64,000 nt of DNA from Rhizophagus clarus (GCA_015698045.1 BLAL01000172.1:62001-126000); one strand, 5' to 3'. Shown: positions 40,235-52,010, counted from the first letter of the stretch. Translations and numbers: made by a program. Notes: generated by a model from the letters alone, not told the origin.

Positions 40235-40995
40235 TTTTTTTTTTTCAGTATATTTATATGCATAGCCACCTCTGAGTTGATATACCTAAGTACGAACAGG
40301 TCCTGTAATATCGCCACTTTTTAGGCATAGCCCAATATCGACGACTAGTATGATGACTAATGACTGATGACTAGTATGCCGACGACTCAGCCGATGGATC
40401 CGTATGAAGACTAGTATGTCGACGACTCAGCCAATGGATCCGAATGAAAAGTATATATCAGAGTTTGGACCAAGGTCATTGACCTAAAAGTGGTGCTAAT
40501 ATTTTGGTCCAAGGAGCGAATTTTCTCCTAGGACAAATTTGGACCAATTTTTGGACTAGAATTTTAGCTGATTTGACGTTCTGAAGGCTTTGGAAATGTG
40601 AAATCGATACTTTTGGGTTTGGTTCGCTAGTCCGAGAGATTTTTCCAAAAAGTTTTTATATAAGGACCTTAATTTTTGGAGGACTTTTTTGGGAATTCTC
40701 CTTAGACCATTAGACCACACTGATGTTGACATGTTGTATATGATTTTGCCTTTATTTCGTGATTTTGATGCTTATTTGTTATGTTTCTATGGTCTGATGA
40801 TTGGTCTTAGGATGGTCTGAGAAGTATATATAGTAGGTTAGACCAGGAGAAATGGTATTTATCTATGGTATTGTTAGAGACGCGCCATAAAGGCGCTGGG
40901 AGGCTAACTGGAAGGGGATCTGGTAGGGTTTCACCACAAAGGGGTGGATGTATAGGGGCTTTAGCCACCGCTGGGCGTAGCCTGGCACTGACGAC
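40235..40995. repeat. Right terminal inverted repeat of element B
   Basis: Inverse of 16984-17735 with few differences, for example one base in the first 20. It carries the same 40 bp direct repeats (40330-40440). Its outer end CACTGACGAC abuts the second CCAGG copy at 40996-41000. Confidence 0.92.
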
Positions 40996-41000
40996 CCAGG

Positions 41001-43617
41001 AGTAAAGTCTTTAAAGTGCTGGCTAGTAATTGGGTGGTTGTCACCCAAGTTTTTTGTGAGATTCGCCAAGCTATTGTTCATGAACTGCTGGCTATCGATA
41101 TATTTGAGCTGACCTACTTTCATAGACTTATATCGCCCAAATGTTTCAGCTATGACTTGGATATGAAGAGCATTAGCTGATCGTCCAACAGATTCACAAA
41201 CCAAGTGAGAATCATAACCCCGGAAGTTGTGGAAGATAACTGGGATTGGGGTCTTCCAAGCTTGAATCTGGAGTTTGAAATTGCAATCCCTATGAGCTAA
41301 TCCATGAAACTTACCTGTGATATGGCAATGATCCCAAACCTTATTAGTCTTAGCTTTTTCGCTGGCAATAGCTTTAGTTGTCTTATCAATAGTTGTTTGG
41401 ATGCCATTATATTCTGCTGACTCTTTTTTAAAGTTTTTTAGCTTCTCTTTAAGATAGGTTATTTTATCTTTTAAGCGCTCAATTTCCTCTGTATCTATAG
41501 CGAACTTACCTTTACAGATCCAATAGGTATCAGCTTTGGTGAATTTCTTTTTATCTTCTTCAGTCACTTTTCGCTCATGCTTGATAGCTAGGACCTCATT
41601 GATTTTGACCAATTCCTGATCAATTCTTTGAACAAATTCTTGGGTGGCATTTTCTCCTCTGTATAGGAATGGACCCCATACATCTCCAGTGTCAATCCAG
41701 TGAACCAGGTAGCAGAAACTATTAGCCTTCTGTTCAGCTAGTTTTTGCATGCTTCTACCATATGCTTCATAACACTTCTTGTTGTCAGCCTCGAAATCAG
41801 CTATGATGATACATGGGGCATTGATCATCCTACCATAGTTTTTGAACCCCTTAAAATCATTAACCCCTTTTACTGGTATTGCAACTCTCTGGGGTGCATT
41901 TTTATGTAATCCTGAACACCATTCTAAATGACATTCTAGAGTTTTTTCAGAAGGCCAGCTTTGAAAGCATCCATTACATAGATACTTCTTTTCTTTATGC
42001 ACAGTATCCCCATATATTAATCTGCTATGATTTTTGATCCAGAGAAAGTGGTTCTTTTGCCCATATTTATCTCCATCCTTAGATTTGATAATATCTGTAA
42101 GAGCCAATAATCAAATTTTATGTTTTCTTTTAAGTTTTTACTAGCTATTACAGCTTTTGGGGTGGCCGATTCTTCATTCCATCCCCAGATTCTGATGGAG
42201 ATATCTGGATTCATCTTCTCAATCTTATCAAATATACGTGAACAGATGGGAGTTGGCATTGGGATACCATCTAACTTAACAATATCTAAATAGGGCTTGT
42301 ATTTCTTAGCTCGAAAGATTCGTTCTAGATGATCTGTATGTCCATCCTGATGAGCAAAATATACACCCAATGCACCTTGAAGACATCTTTCTGAAGGCCT
42401 ATTCGTTTCTGGATTAATGAAACCTTGATTAACTGGATTGATTGTACTCTTTGTATTAGCTAATTTTTTGGGAGTAGAGATGTAAGACCCTCCAAGGGCT
42501 CTACGAAGTGTATATGTCTCAATAGATATTTCAAAAATTCGTTTGAGAATATAACCAGATCCTTTTTTTAATGTTTCCTCAATTTGCACATCTATTTCCC
42601 CAATAGTTTTGGTTATGTGCTCCTCTATATCCTCTTCTAAAAAAATTGGTCGCATATTTCCTCTATGATATTTCTCTACTTCTACTGGTTCGCTTGTATC
42701 ATCTGGCTTTCTTCTTGTAATTGAATATTGGCACAATGCTACTATGGCTGATTTTATTTGATCTTTTTTACGAAGCTCTATTTGAAGAACTTCCTTTATT
42801 TTTGGACGAATTAATCCCATAAGTTAAGGCATGTATGGCAATTTTTTATATTCTTCTGGCTTAGCTATTTGTTGAATAAAAGTATATGTTGGATTGTCAT
42901 CTGGATGGGGAATTTTGCCCACCCATTTGCTCATTAAAGAATGATTTCTATGCGGTCTTTCTAGATCTCTTCCAACTGGACATTCTTTAAAGATAATATC
43001 CTCCTGAGTAGGTTCCTTTGGGATTGCGTCTTGCTCTTGAGCGTCTTGTCGCTCAACTTCGCTAGGTCACACCTCTTGAGGAATATTTTTCTTGAAAACC
43101 TTATCATCAGCTTGTAATAGATCATGATGTAGACGCTGATATTCTTTTAAGTTTAGTGGCAAATTAAGTTCTTCGCCAGTAACTTCAAACCATCTTTGGC
43201 GCAATCTGGCACCCCATGTTTTCATATGCTTTCTAGGCTTTCTTGCATGCCTATCAATAAACTTACCTTGAGTGACCTCGCTAGGTCCTGCCTGCTATTC
43301 TCTATTTGCTTGGGTTGATGGGCTGGACCTGTTTTGGGATCATTCTCTTGATTTTTGTCTTTCGGAATGGGAGTTTGAATAGGCTCAGGTTTCTCTCTTC
43401 TTCAATCCTTTCCTCAAGCGTGGACTACTGGAGCAGGTGTTAGTGATAGAGGTCTGGGTACACTTTTTTGAGTATTATCTTCTAGTGGCTGATTGCATTG
43501 ATTTTTATTACTTTGATAATGCTGACGAAGTTTAGCTGGTCTTGTAAATTTATATCCACAGCAAACACATGTAGTATCTTTTTTATCTGATCTAGGCATG
43601 TTATCAATAAGTCTCAC
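41001..43617 (-). pseudogene. polB: N-terminal part of Polinton-type family B DNA polymerase (element C)
   Basis: Starts MRLIDNMPRSDKKD at 43617 with a zinc finger (TCVCCGYKFTRPAKLRQHYQ...C). Further on come WGARLRQRWFEVTGEELNLP, then from 42820 LMGLIRPKIKEVLQIEL, and a 3'-5' exonuclease with CIIIADFEADN (Exo I, about 41795) and FHNFRGYDSHL (Exo II, about 41220). It ends at QHFKDFTPG, exactly at the CCAGG where element B is inserted; the palm domain continues at 16978. Damage: TGA after PQEV (about 43067), TAA at 42824, other breaks in the 43300-43420 linker, and one frameshift near 42110. The gene would be about 1,500 residues long if all pieces are counted. Confidence 0.88.
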
Positions 43618-43672
43618 CTGTTATATATCGTATAAACTTTTTCTCAATTTAAAATATTTAATCCTATGACCT

Positions 43673-43700
43673 CTAATGTTTAATTACCTTTTTTTTTTAT
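43673..43700 (-). promoter_or_regulatory. Candidate promoter motif upstream of element C polymerase
   Basis: On the minus strand AAAAAAGGTAATTAAACATT lies about 60-80 bp before the polymerase start. It shares the GTAATTAAACAT core with the element B sites, although C is a different element. Confidence 0.4.
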
Positions 43701-43713
43701 ATTTTTCGAATTT

Positions 43714-43908
43714 ATGAGAAAAATAAGGGCTATGTTGCGCCTACCATGCAGAGTATGTGGTAGACCTACAAAGATAAATAAACCTCCAGGGATTGATAAT
43801 GATTTATGTAGCTATTGTAATAAGAGCAATTATCAGATTCGTCATGTGAATATTCTTCAGAATAAGGCCTTAATATATGATCAATATAATGAAAAGGTTA
43901 TACTTTGA
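43714..43908 (+). CDS. Small zinc-ribbon protein
   Basis: 64 residues. CRVCGRPTKINKPP and LCSYCNKSNYQIRH give a four-cysteine zinc ribbon with about 15 residues between the pairs. The rest is basic or polar. Divergent from the element C polymerase with about 96 bp between starts, so it is probably an element C gene with a function like that of the DUF5679-type proteins of A and B, though the sequences differ. Family not assigned. Confidence 0.5.
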   Translation: MRKIRAMLRLPCRVCGRPTKINKPPGIDNDLCSYCNKSNYQIRHVNILQNKALIYDQYNEKVIL

Positions 43909-44023
43909 GGTAAGACTTATTTTTAAATGAATTGACTTTAGAATGGTTTCCTGTATATCAAGAAAATAATGGTATGCTAGAATAGACTCAATTTTTTTTT
44001 TAATCAAGAATTTGGATACCGGA

Positions 44024-44062
44024 CAGGATAAATCTCACCTCTTTGAGGTGAGACTTATCCTG
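44024..44062. terminator. Strong hairpin downstream of zinc-ribbon gene
   Basis: CAGGATAAATCTCACCTC, a 3-base loop TTT, and GAGGTGAGACTTATCCTG form an 18 bp stem with one mismatch. It lies about 115 bp after the zinc-ribbon stop. It may be a 3' end signal or a small foldback end; which is not clear. Confidence 0.5.
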
Positions 44063-44065
44063 GAT

Positions 44066-44750
44066 TTGTTTACGTTAATGAATCAGCTTTAGAATTAATT
44101 CTAGGATAACATAAAATCTGATATGCAAAATGAGCTTGCATTTACGGCCTGCGAGCACACTTGGATACTTCAGTCCTTGGTGCTCTTGGCCTTTTTTAAA
44201 ACCCAAGCAATATAGCATACTTTTTTTGTTATATTATTTGAGATTAAAAATTGGCCAGCGTGTTAACAAAGATGGTGTTCTTCTTTATCTTGTAAACAAA
44301 AAATTTGGGCAAGATGGGTATGTTAACATGATTTGAGCCCAGCTTGATCTTAAGTCTGAATTCGATATTAGATTTCGATATATTTCCTGAGGTTGCAAAC
44401 ACATTTGGATTTCAAAAGATTACATAAATTTCGTATATTGGGAAATAAGCCAGGAGAGGCTTACACTAATTATACCTATTCGGAAATCTTGTCCCAGACC
44501 CCTCATTTTGTCCTATATATAACATGTTGTCAGATTGTTAAAAGTATATTCACACATATATACTAATTATCTCCATTTTTAATTATTACAGTATATATGA
44601 TCAATATCTTATGATTGGCGAATCACAAATTAAAATAATAAATTTATTTTATATTTTAAATTTTATAAATTTATTCAAATAACTAATGTATATTAATGCC
44701 AATATCCACTAGAATATTTGATACTTAAACATCATCTACCCCATATATAT
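44066..44750. other. No supported gene
   Basis: One 68-codon ORF (44130-44336) without recognisable features. The right limit of element C probably lies between 43910 and 44100, but no terminal repeat matching another place in the window was found. Confidence 0.4.
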
Positions 44751-46960
44751 TGATATATTTTCTATTTCTTTTTAAAAACATGAGCTGGTTAATAACAGAT
44801 AAATTCAAACAGGTTCTTAGAGAAGTAGCATAATTTTTAGCATCAGAAAAAAGCCTTTCTGATGGCACTGAAGTAGCAGATATAGAGAGATACTTCATTG
44901 CTAGTTTGTGTAATACTGGATATTGATTTTTGTTTGTTGACCACCATAAATAAGGATCATATTCTTCAAGAACAGGGTTCTACTATGTCAAAATAATGTT
45001 GGAATTCATCCTTTATTGGTGTAGCTTTAGAATTCTTTTTTTTCCAAAAACTATTCATTTCTGTCATTAAGCCATCTGTATCCTTAGCAGATGTTGTAGA
45101 ATTATCAACTTGTTCATTTTGTTTTAAAGCAAGGGTCAAAAAAAGATCCTTTCAAACATAATTCTTGAGAAAATTCCATCTTGATGTTAAATCTTCTAAT
45201 ATTGCATTTTTGCAATATTTTCAAAAAGATTCAAAAGCTCTACTATTTCTTTGATTATTTTCCATTCATGAACTGTTAGACACAATTCTTCTAGTTTTTC
45301 ACCTTCTTTATAAATATTTAAACTTATATTACTTATTAGTGAAGCCTTTAACATTGCAACTGTTGGCTTTAAAATGATGAGTCTTTGGAAAGCATATAGA
45401 ATTGAATTCCATCATGTATTGTTTATTTTAATAACATCAAGATAAGATTTTCAACTTCTTTTTCCAACTCATTATCATTTTGCAAAACCCATTGTCCTAT
45501 AAAAAATAAATGTCTGGAAAATGTTATCAAAAATGTCTGGAATATGTCCACTTTTTTGGTATATGTCTAATACATTTCTGTTACTTAAAATTTTAACATG
45601 TTCTAACTTTGTTCAGAATTCGTTCAGTATTTGTTCAGTATAAAATTTTGGACAAATTACGGACAGTTAAACCTGGACAAATTCTGGACATAGTAAAAAA
45701 ACCAGATAGACAAATTCCAGACATGAAAAAATTCAGGACAAATTCTGGATACTATTTCCAAAAAAGGATAAATTAATTTTGTAAAAAATGTAAAAAGTAT
45801 AAAACTGACATTCAAAATCTTTTCTGTCATACTAATTAAAATTGCAGAGCAGACAAAAATACTATAAATCTATAATATAAAAATTTTGGTTAAGAAATAA
45901 TGATGATCATCTATCCATTGATCATCTTTTGTGGCAAATTTTACAAAAATACATTTCCAGACAATTTCAGGACAAATTCCTATTATCCCAAAAATGAAGT
46001 ATTTTTGGAACAGTTTCCAGACACACAGTGTCCAGAATTTCTGGACAATTATTTAGACAATTTTTCCAGACATTTTCTGGACATTATCTGGACACTCATT
46101 TTTTATAGGGTTGATGTCAATGTAAATACATCTGTGCTTCTTTTAACTGTTGTTTTTTCTTATTTTCTGCTAAAAAAGTAATGAGGTGCTTACATCTATC
46201 AACTGATTGTTTTATCTTATCTAACCCTCTCCAATACTTAACTGAAGCGTGTGGGCAGTACAAGGAATTCTTTTACCAATACCTATTTCATATATCAGTT
46301 ACTAGTGCAATTATCTTTGATTCAATCTTCCATTCATAGTTGCACCATGTGGATATGATAATTCTTCCATACTGAGAAGTATTTTATATGGTTTAAAATC
46401 AGATATTATCCAATGGGCTGTAACATCTAAATAAGGCAAATGTGCCGGTGAACTCCAGGCATTTAATGTCAACGAGATATGCCTCACTTGTGCTAGTTGA
46501 TTTTTAAGTGTATCTTTTTCTATTTCAAAATTTTTAAGATTCTACTTTTAATGGTTTTAGTGTAAGGGACTTTATAATGCTTATCAAATCCTTTTATCAA
46601 TTTTAATAAAATCTGGATCTTTTACAACAATTAATGGTTGTACTTTTCCAATAATAAATCCTGACATTTTTAGTTAGAGATTCTTGTACAAGAATGTTTA
46701 TATGGTTTGACTGAAGGTTCAGGAGGATTTTTTAATTCTTTCTCTTCATATTTTATAGCAATCTCTTTGGTAATACCATGTGTACCTGACAAATGTGTTG
46801 CTAATAAACTTGGAGAACCACATTATGTGAGCATTTTTTCACATCCGCTAATTTGACATACAGCCTTAGTATTGTCTCTATTGAGCTCAAAAAACTGCCA
46901 TACCCAGCTTGTTTTTGGTCTTCTAATTTATTTAATACTTTATGTTGTTTTGATTGTTGG
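44750..46960 (-). pseudogene. Degraded hAT transposase, C-terminal and BED regions
   Basis: Minus-strand fragments in several frames. Near 46770-46960 a BED-type zinc finger can be pieced together from WVWQFFELNRDNTKAVCQ and GCEKMLT with a later H...H (ATHLSGTHGITKEI). Near 44760-44880 are remnants of the dimerisation region (SEKSLSDGTEVADIERY, INQLMFLKRNRKYIN). Many stops and shifts; a foldback element (45495-46110) interrupts it. The N-terminal tip lies beyond the nested hAT element, at 50478-50600. It differs from the nested transposase. Confidence 0.6.
45495..46110. mobile_element. Foldback element with TCCTATAAAAAA ends
   Basis: 616 bp. Left TCCTATAAAAAATAAATG, right inverse CCCTATAAAAAATGAGTG, flanked by TTG on both sides (45492-45494 and 46111-46113). 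Dense in TCTGGACA and its relatives (CCAGACA, GGACAAATTC) in both directions. The 93-codon plus ORF (45900-46181) translates this repeat. Confidence 0.7.
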
Positions 46961-47149
46961 TAGTGTTTCGATCCAGATAGAAACTGTTATCCGGATAAAT
47001 TAAAAAAATTATCCGGTTTTTATCCGGATAATCCAGTTCAGATAAAAATCTGGATATATCCAGATAGAAACTGAAATCCGGATAAAAATTATACAATTTT
47101 TTTTTTGTAAATCAAGAAATTTATAGCATATATTAGATTTAATTCATAG

Positions 47150-47595
47150 CATAGATTTAATTAAATTCGTGGCATTTATTTAATTAAATTCGTGGTATTT
47201 TGATTAATTTTGTGGCTTAAATGTGTGGCTTTATTAATTAGTTTTGTGGCACCTATTTAAATAATTTCGTAGAATTTATTTAATTAATTTTGTGGCTTAA
47301 ATTCATGGCTTTATTTAATTATTTTCGTGGCATTTGCTTAATTAATTTCGTAGTGTTTATTAGTTTAATATCATAGTATTTTCTTAATTAATTTTGTAAT
47401 TAACTTCATTTATGTCTTTGTTTAATTATTTTCGTGGAATTTGTTTAATTATTTTTGTGGAATTTGTTTAATTATTTTTGTGGAATTTGTTTAATTATTT
47501 TCATGGAATTTGTTTAATTATTTTCGTGGAATTTGTTTAATTAATTTCGTATTATTAATTTCATGGAATTTACTAAATTTGTAGCAATAAAATTT
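47150..47595. repeat. Degenerate TTTAATTATTTTCGTGG repeats
   Basis: About twenty copies of an approximately 23 bp unit (ATTTGTTTAATTATTTTCGT followed by GGA) in the 5' non-coding part of the hAT element. Confidence 0.85.
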
Positions 47596-47963
47596 TGTAA
47601 AATTTTACAATATTAATCAGGTAAATTTATTATTTAGACCTATTGATTTATGACAATTATTATTTGTTTATTAAAACTTTTACAAATAAAATCACAGTTA
47701 ATTCAGTTCTAAGCCATAATAAAGATTAATAAATACTGTACATTCCCTTGTTGAATTTTTCATAATTTCAATTAAAGTTTATTTTATTGAAAGCTAAAAT
47801 AATTCACAAAATTATGGAAAATAACAATGATTAAGAATACATTATTACCTTAAGTGAAAATAAAGGTTCTAGTGATGAAATTGTTGAAATTACTCCAACA
47901 CCACTAGCAAAGAAAAAAAGAGGACGTCCTGCAAAATTATATAAAGCCCTTGGAAAATAAAAA

Positions 47964-50135
47964 ATGACAAATACTACACTAGAATCAACAGATCGAGCAC
48001 CAAATGATTTAAATCCCTTTAAACAAACTGCTGCAATAATTAAACCACAAACAAAAGTAAGTTGGGTATGGGATTATTTTATTAGAAAACAAAATGATAA
48101 AGGAGAAATACGTGCATATTGTCAGTTTTTATTAGATGATGGAGAAAAATGCTCAAAAAATTACAAATATGATGGGTCTACAGGAAATCTCAGTTACCAT
48201 CTTGTTAAACATGGAATTATACCACCTCTAGAAAGCGGCATTATATCACCAATGCATACTCAATCTGCATCCAATAAAAATGGACAAAAAGAAAAAGAAT
48301 TATCAACACTACGGTGGATTTTACTTACAACTCAACCATTATCAACCATAACTCAAAAGGCATATATTGAGCATATGTATATTATAGATCCACAATTTAC
48401 AGTTCCTGGAGAAAAAAAATTAAGAATGATGATTGCTCACAGTTATGGGTATAATAAAGAAAAATTGAAACTGCTTTTAAAAACTGCTCAATCAATATCT
48501 TTAACTACTGATTTGTGGTCTTCTCGTTCAAAACATGGATATTTAGGCTTAACAGCAACTTGGATCAATAAAAATTTTGAAATAATGGATGTTTTGCTTG
48601 AAATATCCTATTTTCCAACACCACATATTGCAAAAGCAATTACTGAAGGTATTAAAAATGCTATGCAAAAGTGGGAAATTGAAAATCTTGTTGTATCAAT
48701 AACAACAGACAATGGAGCAAATGTAGTAGCTGCTATTCGAGATTTAACACCAATTAAAAGACTCTCATGTGCTGCTCATACTTTGCAGCTGGCAATTAGT
48801 AAAGGATTAAAAGTTGTAGAAAATTTGGTATCACGTACAAAACAACTAATAAATTTTTTTTCTACTCAAAAACAAATTGAACGATTGATTAAAGTGCAAA
48901 AAGAGATTGGTTATGAAGAACCATTACATTTAATACAAGATATATCTACTAGGTAAATATTTTAATTCAATTTAATTATTTAATAAATTTTATCCTAATT
49001 TATATAATTATTGTTGTTTAATTACTTAAGGTGGAACTCTTCATATTTGGCATGGGATCGGCTGATTTTTCTTCAATATGCTGTGCTTCAACTTAGTGTA
49101 AACTTGTCTTATTCTCTTATATCTGAAGAAAAAACTGATGGAATTAGATTAAAAAAAATTATGATAAAAGATAATGAATGGGAGTTATTAGATGAATTAT
49201 GTAACATTTTGGCACTATTTGAGAAAGCTACACGAGATTTTTCTGGAAATACTTATGTTACATTAAGTCAAATGTTTCCTATTATTACAGATCTCACAAA
49301 TTCTTTAAAACCATCTGATAATTCATATGAAGTATTAGAAGATTCTGATGATAATACTATTAATTCTGATATAGTAGAAGAAGAAAGTTCACAAATTGAA
49401 GTAGATTATAGTAATATTTCAGAAGTATTAAAAAATGTAAAAAATAAAATTTATTTAGGTTTGAAACATTATTGGGCAATGCCAGATGAGTTTGGCATTA
49501 TGGCAGCACTTTTGGATCCAAGGTATAAAGATCTTAATTTTATAACTGATGAAGAAACAAAAGTAAAAATTCATTCAAGTTTACAAATACAATATGATCA
49601 ATTAAAGAGAGAAATGCAGCAACAAACTAGTACTCCACCATCACCCACAATTTCAACAATTTCAACTACCTCAACAAGTTCAACTCCTAGCATGAGATCT
49701 TTACATGAGCATCAAGAAAGACGTCAACAAAAAGTAAAAAAAGTGTTTCAAACAAAAGAAAGTTCTACTTCATCATCAGCAATAGCTGATGAAATTACTA
49801 CTTATTTTCTTTTACCAGTTGCTAGGGAAAATAAAAACCCATTAGATTGGTGGAAATCAAAACAGGAAATTTTTCCAGTTCTTTCTATTATTGCACGAAA
49901 ATATTTAGGAATTCCTGCTACTTCTGTAGCTTCTGAACGACTTTTCTCAGATGCAGGAAACCACATTACAGCAAAAAGAAGCTTATTGGATCCTGCTTTA
50001 TTAGGTAAAATGGTATTTTTAAAACGTAACATGAAAACTATGGATCATATTAATATATTTCCACCAGATTTGGATGTGGAAAATAATGATTATGTGGAAG
50101 ATGAACACGAATTGGAAGAATTATTAGATGAATGA
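47964..50135 (+). CDS. hAT-family transposase, two exons
   Basis: Exon 1 47964-48952, intron 48953-49030 (GTAAAT...TTAAG), exon 2 49031-50135; splicing gives a continuous STRWNSSYLAWDRL and 697 residues. BED zinc finger at the N-terminus (SWVWDYFIRKQ, YCQFLLDDGEKC, LSYHLVKH), RNase H-like core (LTTDLWSSRSKHGYLGLTAT, ITTDNGANVVAAI, LSCAAHTLQLAISKGL) and the dimerisation domain (NPLDWWKSKQ, IPATSVASERLFSDAG). Upstream and in frame, an AT-hook region (KKKRGRPAKL, 47920-47940) is cut off by TAA before the ATG, and another TAA follows MENNND (47815), so the original N-terminus was about 50 residues longer. The core motifs look intact. Confidence 0.92.
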
Positions 50136-50477
50136 TATTACATTTTTCATTATTTTTTTATTAAATGTATTGAATTTTATTCTATTAAATATTTTTTATT
50201 AAATGTATTGAATTTTATTTTATTAAATAAAGAATTTTATTATAAGAATATTTACACGTTTTTAATTATTAAATTATTCTATCATATACTTTGAAATAAA
50301 AATGAAAATTAAAAGAACTATTATTTAAGATATTTAATATTAAAAAATTTTTTTTTTTATATTTTTTATCCGGATACTGGATCTGACCCGGATATTTTTA
50401 TCCGGATATCCGAAAAAAATAAATTATCCGGGTCCAACCGGTTGGACCCGGTCACGGATCGAAACACTAATTGTTGG

Positions 50478-50600
50478 TTAATTTCTAAAAATTCCGCTTC
50501 AATATCATCAATAGTTATATTATAAATATCAGCAGATAGTGTAAGAATATCTTGCAGTAACACATGACTGTCTTTAGCTTCATAATCAGAATCATTTTCA
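50478..50600 (-). pseudogene. N-terminal tip of the degraded hAT transposase
   Basis: Minus-strand frame DENENDSDYEAKDS...LLQDILTLSADIYNITIDDIE ends at EINQQ where the 8 bp duplication of the nested hAT begins; the remainder resumes at 46952. No domain by itself. Confidence 0.5.
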
Positions 50601-50639
50601 TTTTCATCTTGTATCGTTAAATTGACTGGTTACAACCTC

Positions 50640-52010
50640 ATGGTTTGAGTAACAATAAAATATATGGAATATCTCAAGATCCAAATACAAAAGATTTATT
50701 ATAATCTTCAAGATTGTTGTTGTGAAACTGCGGAAGAATATATACAGATATATATGTAAAATGGTTAGATCATGCCAAATAAATAATGTTAAAAATAATT
50801 TTTTATATGAAAACATTGGAAATGAAAAAGTTGACAATTTCATTTAAGAAATACAGTCAAAAATTAATAGTTATAATGATATGGTTGTTGAATGGATACC
50901 ATACAACCAATTTATTAATATTAAGGAAATAGGCGAAGGCGGTTTTGCTACAGTATATTCGGCTGTATGAATAGATGGTCCATTGCAATATGAATGGAAT
51001 AGACAAGAATATTATAGGGAACCTAATATGAAAGTTGCCTTAAAATGTTTATATAATTCACAAAACATTACTAATGAATTTTTGAATGAGGTAGCAATTT
51101 TTTTTATTATATTCATTTTTCGATATAATAATATTTTATGTTTAATAGGTTAAAGCATACTTTATTAGTAATTTTGACAAGAAGGAATTAAATTCAATTC
51201 TTGTGATATATATGGAATATCTCAAAATCCAGTTACAAAAGACTATATTATGATGGTTCTTCAATATGCGGATAAAGGAAGTTTTGATAATTATAAATAT
51301 TTTTTTAAAAATTATAATTGGTGTGAAAGGATAACTATTTTACAACATATAATTAAAGGTCTTAAAAAAATTCATGGTGATTTTCATGTAGGGAATATAT
51401 TGACATTTGATTTTCGTCATAATTTTATTAATGATGATGCTATTAATACAGTATGCATTTCAGATATGGGATTATGTAGAGAAGTTGATAATATAGATAA
51501 AACAAAAATCTATGGAGTTATGCCTTATGTAGCTCCTGAAGTTTTAAAAGGAAAACCATATACTCAAGCAGCGGATATATATAGTTTTGGTATGATTATG
51601 TATTTTATAGCAACTGGAAGACAACCCTTCGCCAATTGTGCTCATGATAATACATTAGCATTAAATATATGTAATGGAATTAGACCAGAAATAAGTGAAA
51701 ATGAAGTTCCAAAATGTTATATTGATCTAATGAAAAAGTGTTGGGATTCAAATCCAGAATAGACCAATTACTAGTGAGGTAAAAGAATTAATTAAATCAT
51801 TTGTTTGTTCTTCAATAGAAGGTAAGGATAAGGAAATTAAAATGCAGATTGAAAAGGCAGAAGAATATAGAAAAACAAATTTTTCATATATTGAAAATGA
51901 TCAGTCAACTATTCATCCACAAGCTTCTTATACTTCTCAATTACTTAACCCATTTACAAGAGATCTTTCGAAATATGATACTTTATGTTTAGATTGTGCA
52001 ATCAACGATT
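50640..52010 (+). pseudogene. TKL-type protein kinase pseudogene
   Basis: A short duplicate fragment (KIYGISQDPNTKD, 50657-50695) precedes the main copy. From about 50845: MVVEWIPYNQFINIKEIGEG GFATVYSAV, then TGA where Trp is expected, VALKCLYNSQNITNEFLNEV, an intron with GT/AG ends (about 51090-51149), YGISQNP, MMVLQYADKGSF, catalytic loop HGDFHVGNIL, DMG in place of DFG, MPYVAPEVLKGKPYTQAADI YSFG, and CWDSNPE broken by a frameshift before RPITSEV. It ends CLDCAIND-stop near 52010. Typical of the expanded Rhizophagus kinase family; the damage makes it a pseudogene. Confidence 0.8.

Larger units (their letters stand above)
16984..40995. mobile_element. Element B: complete 24 kb virus-like TIR transposon
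   Basis: Ends are GTCGTCAGTGCTAGGCTACG on the left and the inverse of GTCGTCAGTGCCAGGCTACG on the right, inside TIRs of about 750 bp. CCAGG at 16979-16983 and again at 40996-41000 is a 5 bp target duplication in the coding sequence of the element C polymerase. It carries helicase, polymerase, A32-like ATPase, coiled-coil, Gag, retropepsin, chromodomain integrase and zinc-ribbon genes. Removing the nested retrotransposon (8,621 bp with its duplication) and the foldback element (995 bp) leaves about 14.4 kb, the size range of Polintons. Known Polintons give 6 bp duplications, so the 5 bp here is a difference. Confidence 0.93.
46961..50469 (+). mobile_element. Well-preserved hAT transposon nested in degraded hAT gene
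   Basis: 3,509 bp. Left end TAGTGTTTCGATCCAGATAG, right end inverse TAGTGTTTCGATCCGTGACC. An exact 8 bp duplication ATTGTTGG at 46953-46960 and 50470-50477 is the hAT hallmark. Subterminal TATCCGGATAA-type motifs occur at both ends (46990-47100; 50368-50450), the likely transposase-binding repeats. Contains one spliced transposase gene. Confidence 0.95.

Noticed and set aside
44130..44336. 68-codon plus ORF
   Set aside because: No motif; composition like surrounding DNA.
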